Part shown: piece after piece, positions 41,450 to 49,565 of the stretch
Layout of the letters: every line of letters begins with the position of its first letter
Position numbering within the stretch: the stretch's first letter is position 1
Assembly (NCBI GenBank): GCA_938003985.1
Contig: CALKWZ010000086.1
Location: 1 to 64,000, forward strand
Direction: 5' to 3'
Origin: an uncultured Verrucomicrobiota bacterium
GTDB taxonomy: Bacteria; Verrucomicrobiota; Kiritimatiellia; CAIQIC01; Lenti-01
Length of the DNA: 64,000 nt
The notes under the pieces: generated by a model
Told to the model about the DNA's origin: nothing
The model's input: the letters and a program-made list of their open reading frames with translations, nothing else
Databases searched by the model: none
Made by a program: the position numbers and the translations under genes

Positions 41450-41922
41450 GCCTTGAGATGTCCCGCCAGCTCGGCGAGCGAACAGACCCGCTCGCAATGG
41501 CCGCACTTGAAGTGCTTCGATCCGGACTCCAGCCGTTTGAACCGCGTCGCCACGTGCGGCTCCCCGTTCGTGATGCAATTGGGATTGATGCACCGCGCCA
41601 GGTTGTCGAACAGCTCCGGAACCTGGATCACCACCTTCTCGACGACTTCGAAGTTGGCGATGCGCTTGATGGTCACGCCCGGACTCACCAGCGCCAGCAT
41701 CTGCAGCAGCCGTTCCGGCAGGGCGTCGGCCTGCAGCTTGATCATGTCCTTGCGGCCCATCCGCGTGCTCTTGTAGTTCAGGCCGAGCGTCACCACCGCG
41801 TCGCCCAGCTCGGGCCGGCGCCCGATCAGGGCCATGACCGGAATGCCGAGTCCGGCGACGATGTGGTCGATCACGAACCCGCGTTCGATCTTCGGAATCA
41901 GCAGGATGTTCTGGGGGGTCAC
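41446..41922 (-). CDS. pyrI: Aspartate carbamoyltransferase regulatory chain
   Basis: 158 residues. It forms regulatory dimers that bind ATP/CTP and hold catalytic trimers together, giving allosteric control of pyrimidine synthesis. The nucleotide-binding half has IERGFVIDHIVAGLG and the ALIGRRPELGDAVVTLGLNYKS region, and the zinc domain has CINPNCITN and FKCGHCERV with four Cys ligands. PyrI is present in many Gram-negative bacteria, but its pairing with a class 1B PyrD/PyrK system is less common. It lies 13 bases after pyrB and overlaps pyrD by 4 bases. Confidence 0.95.
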   Translation of the reverse strand: MTPQNILLIPKIERGFVIDHIVAGLGIPVMALIGRRPELGDAVVTLGLNYKSTRMGRKDMIKLQADALPERLLQMLALVSPGVTIKRIANFEVVEKVVIQVPELFDNLARCINPNCITNGEPHVATRFKRLESGSKHFKCGHCERVCSLAELAGHLKA

Positions 41923-41935
41923 GTCGCGCTCCTTT

Positions 41936-42856
41936 CTACGGCCGGGCGTCCAGCAGGTCGAGGATCAGGGCTTGGCGCATGATCACGCCGTTGCGGGCCT
42001 GCTCGAAATAGCCGGCGTGCGGCGTGGCGTCCACGTCGGGCGAGATCTCGTTCACGCGCGGCAGCGGATGCAACACTTTCAGGCGCGCCGGCGCGCCCGC
42101 GAGCATCTTCGCCTCCAGCCGGTAGCAGTCCTTCACTTTTTCGTATTCCACGAGGTCCGGGAACCGCTCCTTCTGGATGCGGGTCATGTAGACCACGTCG
42201 CTGTCGCGCAGCGCGTCGACCAGGCTTTCGCTTTCCCGGAACGTCGCCGTCGTGCCGGCCGCCGCCTTCGTCAGGTAGCCCGGCAGGCGCAGGCTTTCCG
42301 GCGAGATCAGCGTCATCGCCACGCCGTCGAACGCCAGCAGCGCCCGGCACAGGGAGTGGATCGTGCGCGAATACTTCAGGTCGCCCACCAGCGCGATCTT
42401 CAGCCCGTCCACCCGCCCGAAGAATTTCCGCAGCGTGTAGAGATCCAGCAGCGTCTGCGTCGGATGCTGGTTCGCGCCGTCGCCGGCGTTGAGGATCGGG
42501 ATGCCCGCGATCTCGGCCGCCAGCCGCGCCGTGCCTTCCTTCGGATGCCGCACCGCGATGACGTCGGCGTACTGCTCCACCGTGCGGATCGTGTCGGAGA
42601 ACGACTCGCCCTTGGCCGTCGAGGAATTCGCCGCCTCGGAAAAGCCGATGACGCGCCCGCCCAGCCGGCACATCGCCGACTCGAAGCTCAGCCGCGTGCG
42701 CGTGCTGGGCTCGAAGAACAGCGTCGCCAGGATCTTGCCCGGCAGCAGTCCCGCCTTTTTCTCCGCCGGCAGCGCCTCCACCCGCGCCGCCAGATCGAGA
42801 TAGTCCAGGATCTGCTCCAGCCCCAGATCGTCGATCGAGATTAAATCCTTTTTCAT
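41936..42856 (-). CDS. pyrB: Aspartate carbamoyltransferase catalytic chain
   Basis: 306 residues. It joins carbamoyl phosphate and aspartate. The carbamoyl-phosphate motif is FFEPSTRTRLSFE, the aspartate-binding side has the loop with GDGANQHPTQTLLDLYT, and HPLPRVNEISPDVD is the conserved late block. It is preceded by a 124-base gap that carries a large inverted repeat, the longest interruption within the purM-to-pyrK run. The ATG is preceded by a run of AAG repeats as a weak ribosome-binding region. PyrI follows directly. Confidence 0.96.
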   Translation of the reverse strand: MKKDLISIDDLGLEQILDYLDLAARVEALPAEKKAGLLPGKILATLFFEPSTRTRLSFESAMCRLGGRVIGFSEAANSSTAKGESFSDTIRTVEQYADVIAVRHPKEGTARLAAEIAGIPILNAGDGANQHPTQTLLDLYTLRKFFGRVDGLKIALVGDLKYSRTIHSLCRALLAFDGVAMTLISPESLRLPGYLTKAAAGTTATFRESESLVDALRDSDVVYMTRIQKERFPDLVEYEKVKDCYRLEAKMLAGAPARLKVLHPLPRVNEISPDVDATPHAGYFEQARNGVIMRQALILDLLDARP

Positions 42857-42867
42857 TCTTTCTTTCT

Positions 42868-42983
42868 TAGACAGGATTTACAGGATTTTTCAGGATGATC
42901 AGGATTGAACGGCCCCAAACCCCTCGAATCTTTTCTCGGATTGGAATCCTGTAAATCCTGAGAAATCCTGTTCATCCTGTCTA
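42868..42983. repeat. Large inverted repeat of TAGACAGGAT elements
   Basis: Two 39-base arms (42868-42906 and 42945-42983) are inverted copies of TAGACAGGATTTACAGGATT-type sequence separated by a 38-base unique loop, so the transcript can fold into one long hairpin between pyrF and pyrB. The right-hand arm supplies the pyrF TAG stop. It could be a processing, pausing or attenuation site, or a passive insertion. Confidence 0.85.
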
Positions 42984-43673
42984 AACTCCCATTCCCAGTT
43001 CGTTTTCCACTTCCGCCAGTTTCTTGGCCGGATCTTCGGCGGCCAGCAGCGACCGCCCCATGATCAGGTAGTGCCGCGCCAGCATCGGGAACTGCGTCGG
43101 ATCGCCCTTCTGCGCGCCGAAGCCCGGCGAGTAGAATTCCTGCTGCGCCGTGAACGGCACGCCCACGGCCAGTTTCGCGACCAGCTCCGGCTTGGTCAGC
43201 GGCACCACGAAGGCCGAGACGCCCAGCACCGCCGCCTGCCGGCAGATCGCCGTCGCGGCGGAATCGGCGATGAACCCGCCTTCGGACACCAGATACGCCG
43301 GGTGCGTCATTGCCGCGCCGACGATCGGCTTGATCTTCCGCTCCTGCAGCGCATGCGTCCACGCGGCGAGCACGTGCGGCCCCGTGTGCGGGAACAGGAT
43401 CGCCTCGTCGATCCCCGCCGCTTTCAGCACGTCCGCGAACAGCGCGCCCGTGTCCGGGATGTCGGTCGCGGCCTTCTGGTGGTCGTAGATCAGCGGCTTG
43501 TCGGTCCACTCGCGGATGCGCCGCACGGTCTCGGGCAGGCCGTGGGCCAACCCGAGCGCGAAGCCCAGCTTGTAGCCGTAGACGGACGCCCGGCCCGCCG
43601 TGCGGCACACCAGCCGCAGCGCCGCTTCAAGATCCGCCACGTCGAGCGCGGGAATGATCCGGTATTCCTTCAT
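42981..43673 (-). CDS. pyrF: Orotidine-5'-phosphate decarboxylase
   Basis: 230 residues. It converts OMP to UMP. The catalytic Asp-Lys-Asp network is in LIYDHQKAATDIPDTG, the DxKxxD variant seen in one bacterial/archaeal subfamily, and the phosphate-binding end has YSPGFGAQKGDPTQF. It overlaps pyrE by an ATGA junction. The protein ends in ENELGMGV, followed by a TAG that belongs to the repeat arm at 42.98 kb; the element therefore fixes where this gene ends. Confidence 0.92.
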   Translation of the reverse strand: MKEYRIIPALDVADLEAALRLVCRTAGRASVYGYKLGFALGLAHGLPETVRRIREWTDKPLIYDHQKAATDIPDTGALFADVLKAAGIDEAILFPHTGPHVLAAWTHALQERKIKPIVGAAMTHPAYLVSEGGFIADSAATAICRQAAVLGVSAFVVPLTKPELVAKLAVGVPFTAQQEFYSPGFGAQKGDPTQFPMLARHYLIMGRSLLAAEDPAKKLAEVENELGMGV

Positions 43674-44293
43674 TTGTCTTCTCCTTCGTAGAAGCGCCGC
43701 AGCGCCTGGTGGTGGACGTCGTCGCCGGTTTCGGCCAGGTATTCGCACAGATCGGCCAAATCGATCGCAGCCTCGACGGGCGGCAAGCCCGCCGGCAGCG
43801 GCGTCGCGCGGCGGCGCCGGTCCACGGCCACCACGATTCCCACCGGCCGCGTCTGGAACGCGGCCTGGATCGCTTCGATGGCTTCGACTTTCGTGCCGCC
43901 GTCGCTGAGCACGTCGTCGACCATCACCACCGCTTCCCCCGGTTCCGGCAGATGCCCGATGAAGCGCCCGCGCTCGCCGTGCGCCTTGGCTTCCTTGCGG
44001 TCGTAGAAGAAACGTAAATCCCGTCCGTGCCGGTACCACCCTGCCGCCGCCGCGGCCACCGCCAGCGCGATGCCCTTGTACGCCGGCCCGAACAGCAACG
44101 ACGCCTGCGGAAACGCCGCCAGCGACGCCTTCGCCAACGCGCGGCCCACGACATCCAGCTTCGCGCCGCTGTCGGCTTGGCCTAGATTCACGAAGAACGG
44201 CGAGCGGTCGCCCGACTTGAGCTGGAAATCGCCGAACTTCAGGCAGCCGCTGGCCACCAGGAATTCGATGAACTGTTTCTTTTCCGATTTCAC
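43670..44293 (-). CDS. pyrE: Orotate phosphoribosyltransferase
   Basis: 207 residues from a GTG start that overlaps the pyrC stop and is preceded by GGGAGG. It transfers the phosphoribosyl group of PRPP to orotate. The fold starts with FLVASGCLKFGDFQLKSGDRSPFFVNL, the lid region is FFYDRKEAKAHGERG, and the PRPP-binding motif is VVMVDDVLSDGGTKVEA. Length is typical. The C-terminus (AETGDDVHHQALRRFYEG) is family-like. It lies between pyrC and pyrF in the overlapping gene run. Confidence 0.94.
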   Translation of the reverse strand: MKSEKKQFIEFLVASGCLKFGDFQLKSGDRSPFFVNLGQADSGAKLDVVGRALAKASLAAFPQASLLFGPAYKGIALAVAAAAAGWYRHGRDLRFFYDRKEAKAHGERGRFIGHLPEPGEAVVMVDDVLSDGGTKVEAIEAIQAAFQTRPVGIVVAVDRRRRATPLPAGLPPVEAAIDLADLCEYLAETGDDVHHQALRRFYEGEDK

Positions 44294-45585
44294 GCGAACA
44301 CCTCCCTGCCCCGCACGCCGGGGCGCACGCGGCCGTCGTTCCAGGCCGTTTTCCCGTTGATCGTCGTCGCCCGCACGCGCGCGGCGAAATCGAAATCCGC
44401 GTACGGCCGGAACCCCGCGCGCGTCGCGATTTTTTCCCGTGCGCCCTTCGCCGCCCGGCCGAGCGCGACGAACGCCAGATCCGCCCAGGCGCCTTCCCGA
44501 ATGGCGCCGCGCTCCTCGATCCCGAAGCATCGCGCGGCGTTTTGGCCTGACAACTCCAGATAGCGCTTCCAGGAAATCTCGCCGCGCTTGGCGAGCGTCA
44601 ACAGGATCGGCCCCAGCCATTCGAGGCCCGCGATGCCCGACGGCGGGTTCTCCCCCGCCTTCTCCGCCGGCGCGTGCGGCGCGTGGTCGGTCGAAACGAA
44701 ATCGATGCCGCCGTTTTTCACGGCCTCAAAAGTCGCGGCGCGATCCTCCTCGGTCCGCAGCGGCGGATTCACCTGCAGCGCGGCGCCGCGGCGGAGATAA
44801 TCTTCCACGGTCAGCAGGAAATAGTGCGGGCAGGTCTCCGCCCACACGTCGTGCCCGGCGCGCTTCATTTTCCGCACCCAAGCGAGTTCCTCGATCGTGC
44901 CGCAATGGGCGACGACCAGCCGCGGCCGCACCTTCGCCGGCGTTTTGCGCAGCGCGATCTCGACGTTCGCCAGCGCCGCCATAACCGCCGCGCGCGGCCG
45001 ACGGAGGTGGTGCGAAAGTTTTCCACACCGTGGAAAACTTTTTTCCACACCGTGGAAAAATCGCCGCTCGTCCTCGGCGTGGACCACGACGAGGTCCTGG
45101 ACGCGGAAAATCCGCGCCAGCGCGGCGGCGTCGCCGATCGCGGGCATGCTCGACGACTGCGCCATGTAGATTTTCGCCCCCGCGGCGGTTTCCGGCGCCG
45201 ATTCGCCGCCGTCCGTCGCCTGCCAGTAAAGTCCGTAGTTGACCCGCGCCTTGTGCGCAAAGAGAGCGCGTTTTTTTTCGAACCGCTCGCGGGTCGCGAT
45301 GGGCGGCCGGTTGTTGGGCATGTCGAGCACCGTCGCCACGCCGCCCTTCAGCGCCGCGGCCGTGCCGTTGGCGATGCCTTCCTTGTACGCCTGCCCCGGC
45401 TCGCGCAGATGCACGTGGGCGTCGATCAGTCCCGGCACGACGATCTCGTCGCCGCTGGGCGAGTCGGACGCATAATCGCTTTCCAGTTTCGCGATGCGGC
45501 CGGCGGCGATCCGGATGGTCCCGCGGTGGAACCACCCGTCGTCGCCCAGCCAGCAGGCGTTGTCGATCTGGAGCCTTATTCCCAT
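44290..45585 (-). CDS. pyrC: Dihydroorotase
   Basis: 431 residues. A zinc amidohydrolase that closes carbamoyl aspartate to dihydroorotate. The first metal motif is GLIDAHVHLREPG, the DMPNNRPP block and VVHAEDE follow, VVAHCGT and FVSTDHAPHA hold further ligands, and the ATTINGKTAWNDGRV end is standard. Between about residues 177 and 200 there is an extra stretch (FFHGVEKSFPRCGKLSHH) encoded by two tandem palindromes of the TTCCAC-N3-GTGGAA type at 45018-45059, inserted in a loop after VVHAEDE without breaking the frame. It overlaps guaA by 10 bases and pyrE by 4. Confidence 0.93.
   Translation of the reverse strand: MGIRLQIDNACWLGDDGWFHRGTIRIAAGRIAKLESDYASDSPSGDEIVVPGLIDAHVHLREPGQAYKEGIANGTAAALKGGVATVLDMPNNRPPIATRERFEKKRALFAHKARVNYGLYWQATDGGESAPETAAGAKIYMAQSSSMPAIGDAAALARIFRVQDLVVVHAEDERRFFHGVEKSFPRCGKLSHHLRRPRAAVMAALANVEIALRKTPAKVRPRLVVAHCGTIEELAWVRKMKRAGHDVWAETCPHYFLLTVEDYLRRGAALQVNPPLRTEEDRAATFEAVKNGGIDFVSTDHAPHAPAEKAGENPPSGIAGLEWLGPILLTLAKRGEISWKRYLELSGQNAARCFGIEERGAIREGAWADLAFVALGRAAKGAREKIATRAGFRPYADFDFAARVRATTINGKTAWNDGRVRPGVRGREVFA
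45018..45059. repeat. Two TTTTCCACACCGTGGAAAA palindromes inside pyrC
   Basis: Two identical 19-bp imperfect palindromes (45019-45037 and 45041-45059) lie 22 bases apart, joined by CTT. They are translated on the minus strand as part of FFHGVEKSFPRCGK. The same unit pattern recurs in the OppB-type gene and between genes at 26.56 kb. Confidence 0.85.
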
Positions 45586-47528
45586 TCGATGGTCCCCGGG
45601 GGTTTGGTGGTGACGTCGTAGAAGAGCGCGCCGGCGCCGGGCACGGCGCGCGTCTCGCGCGCCAGTTCCGCCAGCAGGCCGAAATCGATCGGATAGACGT
45701 CGGCCGTCATGGCGTCCCGCGAGCAGACCGGCCGCAGCACGAAGGCCTGATTGCCGTCCGCGTCGAACAGCGGCAGCGCGATGACCGGCGCCTGCCAGAT
45801 CTCCGGAATGTCCGCGAGGCGCCGCTGCAGGCGCGCGTCCACCTCCCGCAACCGGTCGAGGCCGGCGCGGTCGACGAAGGTTTCGCGCAGCGCGAATTCC
45901 GTGCGCGATAGATCGTCGAGGGCGATCACGACGCGGTTGATGTCGGCCAGCTCGTTGACGAGCCGGTTGGCGAGCGCGTTCAGCTCCGGCCACGCCGGCC
46001 AGCGGCCGTCCGGGCTCCAGACGACGGCGGGATGCCGGTACGACCGTTCGTCGCCCTGCACGCCGACGCTCTTCACCGGCAGGATGCGGCCGCGCAAGGA
46101 TGGCAGACCCCCACGGCCTTGCGCCGTGGGTGAATCAGGTTTGAAAGAAGTAAACGCCGCCGGCGGCAACTCCCAACCTGATTCACCCATCCCGCAAGGG
46201 GATGGGGGTCTGGAACCATCGTGGCACAGCAGCCGGATGCCGAGGCCGGGTCCGGGAAACGGGTGGCGGTCGAGCAGCGGCTGCGGCAGGCCCAGCTCGC
46301 GGCCCAAAAGGCGCACTTCGTCCTTGTAGAGGTCGCGCAGGGGCTCGACGACGAGGCCCCGGTCGATCATGGCCTGGATTTCCGGCACGCGATTGTGGTG
46401 CGTCTTGATCTTCGCCGCGTTCTTCGTGCCGCCGCTTTCGATGGTGTCGGGATAGATCGTGCCCTGCACCAGCTTCCAGTCGTCGCCGAGATCCAGCGCC
46501 CGCAACTTGTCGCGCAGGACCTCGACGAACAGCCGGCCGATGATCGCGCGCTTTTGCTCGGGATCGGACACGCCGGCCAGTTCGCGCAGGAAGCGCGCCT
46601 CGGCGCGTTCGATCTCGATGTTCCGGAAGCCTTCCGCGGTCAGGAATTTCAGGATGTCGTCGGACTCGCCGAGGCGCATCAGGCCCGTGTCCACGTGCAG
46701 CGAGCGCACGCGGTCGGGGCCGACGGCTTCGATGCAGACCTGCAGCGCCACCAGCGAATCGACGCCGCCGGACACCAGCAGGAAGAGCGTGGCCTCTCCC
46801 GCCGCCGCGCGGGTTTGTTCGACCACCCGGCGCCGCATGCCGTCCGGCGCCCACGGCGTGCGGATGCGGCAGGTGGCCAGGAAATTCTTCAAGATCGCGT
46901 TGCCGTGCGGCGTGTGCACGACTTCGGGATGGAACTGCACGCCGAAGATGGGCCGCAGGTCCGCCTCGTAGGCCGCGACGGCGCAATTCGGCGCCGCGGC
47001 CGTCGCGCGGAACCGCGGCGGCAGTTCCGCGACGTGGTCGCCGTGGCTCATCCAGACCGTCTGCTCGGTCGGCAGTCCCAGAAACAGTTCCGCGGCCGGA
47101 TCGCAACGGATCGGCGTGGGGCCGTATTGCCGCTCGCTCCCGTGGACCAGGCGGCCGCCGTGCAGCTTCGCCAGCAATTGGTGCCCGAAACAGATGCCGA
47201 GGATCGGATTGCCGTAACCCGCCAGCCGCGCGCGCATCAAACGCACGTGCTCGTCGGTCACCGACTGGGGCCCGCCGGAGAGGATCAGGCCTGCCGGCGC
47301 ATCCGACCCCGCCCGAAAATCCTCGGGGGCCATCACGACGCAATAGACGCCGAGCGCGCGCACGCGGTTCGCGATCAGATGCGCGTACTGGCCGCCGAAA
47401 TCGAGGACGGCGACGTGGTCCAGGTTTGGGCGGGCCCCGCCGCCTTGCGCGGTGGGGGAGCCAACTTTGGCCTCCAACGACGCAAGGTCGTTGGGGGGCC
47501 GACCGCACGTTAGTTTCGGGTCGAGCAT
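45576..47528 (-). CDS. guaA: GMP synthase with two palindromic-element insertions
   Basis: 650 residues against ~525 in E. coli. It aminates XMP to GMP with glutamine. The glutaminase has VLDFGGQYAHLI, the Cys nucleophile in LGICFGHQLLAKL and the GVQFHPEVVHT His-Glu pair; the ATP pyrophosphatase P-loop is LLVSGGVDSLVALQV; the C-terminus ends PPGTIEWE. Two parts are foreign: residues ~10-35 before LDHVAVLDFG (KVGSPTAQGGGARPN) and a stretch of about 35-40 residues after the DRHPFPGPGLGIRLLCHDG block, read as SRPPSPCGMGESGWE and later SFKPDSPTAQGRGGLP. Both correspond exactly to CTTGY-loop hairpins. The ATG at 47528 overlaps the purF stop by 19 bases, so the N-terminal element lies inside the coding region. 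Confidence 0.92.
   Translation of the reverse strand: MLDPKLTCGRPPNDLASLEAKVGSPTAQGGGARPNLDHVAVLDFGGQYAHLIANRVRALGVYCVVMAPEDFRAGSDAPAGLILSGGPQSVTDEHVRLMRARLAGYGNPILGICFGHQLLAKLHGGRLVHGSERQYGPTPIRCDPAAELFLGLPTEQTVWMSHGDHVAELPPRFRATAAAPNCAVAAYEADLRPIFGVQFHPEVVHTPHGNAILKNFLATCRIRTPWAPDGMRRRVVEQTRAAAGEATLFLLVSGGVDSLVALQVCIEAVGPDRVRSLHVDTGLMRLGESDDILKFLTAEGFRNIEIERAEARFLRELAGVSDPEQKRAIIGRLFVEVLRDKLRALDLGDDWKLVQGTIYPDTIESGGTKNAAKIKTHHNRVPEIQAMIDRGLVVEPLRDLYKDEVRLLGRELGLPQPLLDRHPFPGPGLGIRLLCHDGSRPPSPCGMGESGWELPPAAFTSFKPDSPTAQGRGGLPSLRGRILPVKSVGVQGDERSYRHPAVVWSPDGRWPAWPELNALANRLVNELADINRVVIALDDLSRTEFALRETFVDRAGLDRLREVDARLQRRLADIPEIWQAPVIALPLFDADGNQAFVLRPVCSRDAMTADVYPIDFGLLAELARETRAVPGAGALFYDVTTKPPGTIEWE
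46104..46212. repeat. Paired CTTGY-loop elements, head to head, inside guaA
   Basis: Left unit: CAGACCCC, stem CCCACGGC/GCCGTGGG with loop CTTGC, then TGAATCAGGTT. Right unit is the mirror image with stem CCCATCCC/GGGATGGG and loop GCAAG. Outer flanks and inner TGAATCAGGTT are identical in inverted orientation; only the stems differ, each self-complementary. The pair encloses about 30 unique bases. Confidence 0.88.
47425..47498. repeat. Double CTTGY-loop element in the 5' part of guaA
   Basis: TTTGGGCGGGC, stem CCCCGCCGC/GCGGTGGGG (one G-T pair) with loop CTTGC, then GGAGCCAACTTTGGCCT, then a second stem CCAACGAC/GTCGTTGG with loop GCAAG. The spacer and order match the element in purD. Translated in frame as KVGSPTAQGGGARPN. 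Confidence 0.88.
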
Positions 47529-48943
47529 TCCTTCTCCTGTTCGATCTGCTTCAGCAGTTCTTCCGACGCGCCGGTGGGATATTCACCCGAGAAGCAGGCG
47601 TAGCAGCACGGCAGGTCCTGGTAGAGCGCGCGAAGGTCGGCGAGCGACTGGTAGATCACCGCGTCGGCCTCGAGGTAGTGCGCGATCTGCTTGGGATCGT
47701 AGTGCGCGGCGATGATCTCGCGCTTGACCGACATGTCGATGCCGTAGATGCAGGGACAGACGATCGGCGGGGCCGCGGACACGAAGTAGATTTCGGCGGC
47801 GCCGCTCTCGCGCAGCAGCTTCACGATGTGCTTCGACGTCGTGCCGCGCACGATGGAGTCGTCCACCACCGCCACCTTCTTGCCGCGCACCACGTCTTTC
47901 AGGGGATTGAGCTTCTGGCGCACGATCTGCTCGCGCCGCGCCTGGGTCGGCACGATGAAGCTGCGGCCCACGTGGTTGTTCTTCGCCAGCCCGCGCCGGT
48001 ACGGCACGCCCAGCGCTTCGGCCATCCCCGACGCGAAGAAATAGGCCGACGACGGCACGTCGATCACCAAGTCCGGCCGCAAGCCCGCCTGCTTCACCTG
48101 CTCCGCCAGCTGCCGGCCGATGCGCACGCGTTCGGTCGCCACCAGCCGGCCCTGGATCACGGAATCCTCGCGGGCGAAGTAGATGTACTCGAAAATGCAG
48201 AACGCCTGCTTTTCCGCCCGGCAGACGCGGCTGTGCACCTGGCCTTCGCCGTCGATCAGCACGGCCTCGCCGGGCTGCAGGTCGCGCACCGTCTCGAACC
48301 CGAGGTAGTCGAAGCAGTCGGTTTCCGACGCGAACGCGTAGACCATGCCGCGGTCGGTGTACTTGCGCCCGAGCACCAGCGGCCGGATGCCGTGCGGATC
48401 CGTGAAGGCCAGCAGGCCGTGGCCCGCGATGATCGTCAGCGCCGAATACGCCCCCTGCACCTGCTCCTGCACCGTCCGCACCGAATCGAAGATGTCGTCG
48501 GGCGTCAGGTTCTGCAGGTTCTTCGCCTCCAGCGCCGCCGCCAGCGCGTACAGGATCAGCGCCACGTCGTTGGAGGTGTCCAGCAGGCGGTGGCGATCCT
48601 CGCACAGCGTCTGCTTGAGCTGCTTGAAGTTGACGACGTTGCCGTTGTGCACCATCGCCAGGCCGAAGGGATACATCACCACCGTCGGCTGGGCGTCCAG
48701 CACGTCGGTCGAACCCTGCGTGGCGTAGCGCACGTGACCCAGGCCGATTTTGCCCGGGAACCGCGCCAGATCGACTTTCTTGAAGGCCTGCCCCACCAGA
48801 CCGTCCGCCTTGTGCAGGTGGAAGCGGTGGTTGAAGGTGACGATGCCGGCGGCGTCCTGGCCGCGATGCTGGATGCTTGCCATGCCTTCCAGCAACGTTC
48901 CGGCGATGTCGTCGTGTCCGATGATTCCTAGGATGCCGCACAT
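47510..48943 (-). CDS. purF: Amidophosphoribosyltransferase
   Basis: 477 residues. It makes phosphoribosylamine from PRPP and glutamine, the first committed step of purine synthesis. The Ntn glutaminase nucleophile is Cys2 in MCGILGIIG, with no propeptide. The PRPP motif is KKVAVVDDSIVRGTT. Four cysteines at the positions used for the [4Fe-4S] cluster of the Bacillus enzyme are kept: CIFEYIYFAR, CPCIYGIDM and CYACFSGEYP. That enzyme has a propeptide, so this is a mix of features. AMP/GMP feedback is expected. It overlaps guaA by 19 bases. Confidence 0.95.
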   Translation of the reverse strand: MCGILGIIGHDDIAGTLLEGMASIQHRGQDAAGIVTFNHRFHLHKADGLVGQAFKKVDLARFPGKIGLGHVRYATQGSTDVLDAQPTVVMYPFGLAMVHNGNVVNFKQLKQTLCEDRHRLLDTSNDVALILYALAAALEAKNLQNLTPDDIFDSVRTVQEQVQGAYSALTIIAGHGLLAFTDPHGIRPLVLGRKYTDRGMVYAFASETDCFDYLGFETVRDLQPGEAVLIDGEGQVHSRVCRAEKQAFCIFEYIYFAREDSVIQGRLVATERVRIGRQLAEQVKQAGLRPDLVIDVPSSAYFFASGMAEALGVPYRRGLAKNNHVGRSFIVPTQARREQIVRQKLNPLKDVVRGKKVAVVDDSIVRGTTSKHIVKLLRESGAAEIYFVSAAPPIVCPCIYGIDMSVKREIIAAHYDPKQIAHYLEADAVIYQSLADLRALYQDLPCCYACFSGEYPTGASEELLKQIEQEKECSTRN

Positions 48944-48949
48944 GATGGG

Positions 48950-48987
48950 TGTTCTGGGTTCAAGGTTCAGGGTTCTGGGTTCTGGGG
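48950..48987. repeat. Degenerate GGTTCTG/GGTTCAA heptamer repeat
   Basis: About five units of the type GGTTCTG, GGTTCAA, GGTTCAG lie between the purF start and the 3' end of purN. The minus-strand reading adds the unusual PurN tail RTQNPEP. The pattern resembles degenerate simple repeats seen in other bacterial intergenic regions. Confidence 0.7.
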
Positions 48988-49565
48988 TGGAAAACGTCGG
49001 TTAAGAAGGTCTTCAGGGCTTCGGGATACAGTTGATGTTCGACGGCGATGCCGCGGCGTTCGACTTCCGCGAGGGTGTCCGCGCCGCGCAGATCCACTTC
49101 CCGCTGCGCGAGTACCCGGCCCGTGTCGAGACCCTCGTCCACGAGATGCACCGTGATCTTCGTCGTCGGCAGGCGCTGGTCGAAAGCCCACTCGTAGCCG
49201 TGGAGTCCCTGGTGCCGCGCCGTGTCGGCCGGATGCACGTTCAGGATGCGCCCGCGGTAGCGCGCCACCACGCGCGGCGAAAGGATCCGCATGTATCCGG
49301 CCAAGACAACGACGTCGGCGCGGCATTGGTCCAAAATGGCCAGCAGCGCGGCGTCGTAGGCCTCCGGGCCCAGTTGGCGCGCATCCAGCGCAAAGGTCGC
49401 CAGCCCCAGTTCCTGCGCCAAGGCCAGCCCCGGCGCCGCGGGCCGGCTGGAAACCACGGCGGCGATTTCGCAACACCCGGCCAGCACGCCGTCGCGCGCC
49501 GCCCGCACCAGCGCGACCATGTTGCTGCCGCGTCCGGAAATCAGGATGGCTACGCGCGGGATCAT
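48960..49565 (-). CDS. purN: Phosphoribosylglycinamide formyltransferase
   Basis: 201 residues. It uses 10-formyl-tetrahydrofolate to formylate GAR. The start VAILISGRGSNMVALV holds the phosphate-binding loop, ADVVVLAGYMRILSPRVV matches the folate region, the catalytic Asn-His are in ILNVHPADTARHQGLHGYE, and the Asp is in TVHLVDEGLDTGRVL. The usual LP(S/A)F after NVHP reads ADTA, a small divergence. The last seven residues come from a simple repeat. It overlaps purD by an ATGA junction and is 16 bases upstream of purF. Confidence 0.93.
   Translation of the reverse strand: MIPRVAILISGRGSNMVALVRAARDGVLAGCCEIAAVVSSRPAAPGLALAQELGLATFALDARQLGPEAYDAALLAILDQCRADVVVLAGYMRILSPRVVARYRGRILNVHPADTARHQGLHGYEWAFDQRLPTTKITVHLVDEGLDTGRVLAQREVDLRGADTLAEVERRGIAVEHQLYPEALKTFLTDVFHPRTQNPEP

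Noticed and set aside
46104..46212. Intein or group I/II intron in guaA
   Set aside because: The insertion is far too short and has no splicing motifs; the frame is continuous.
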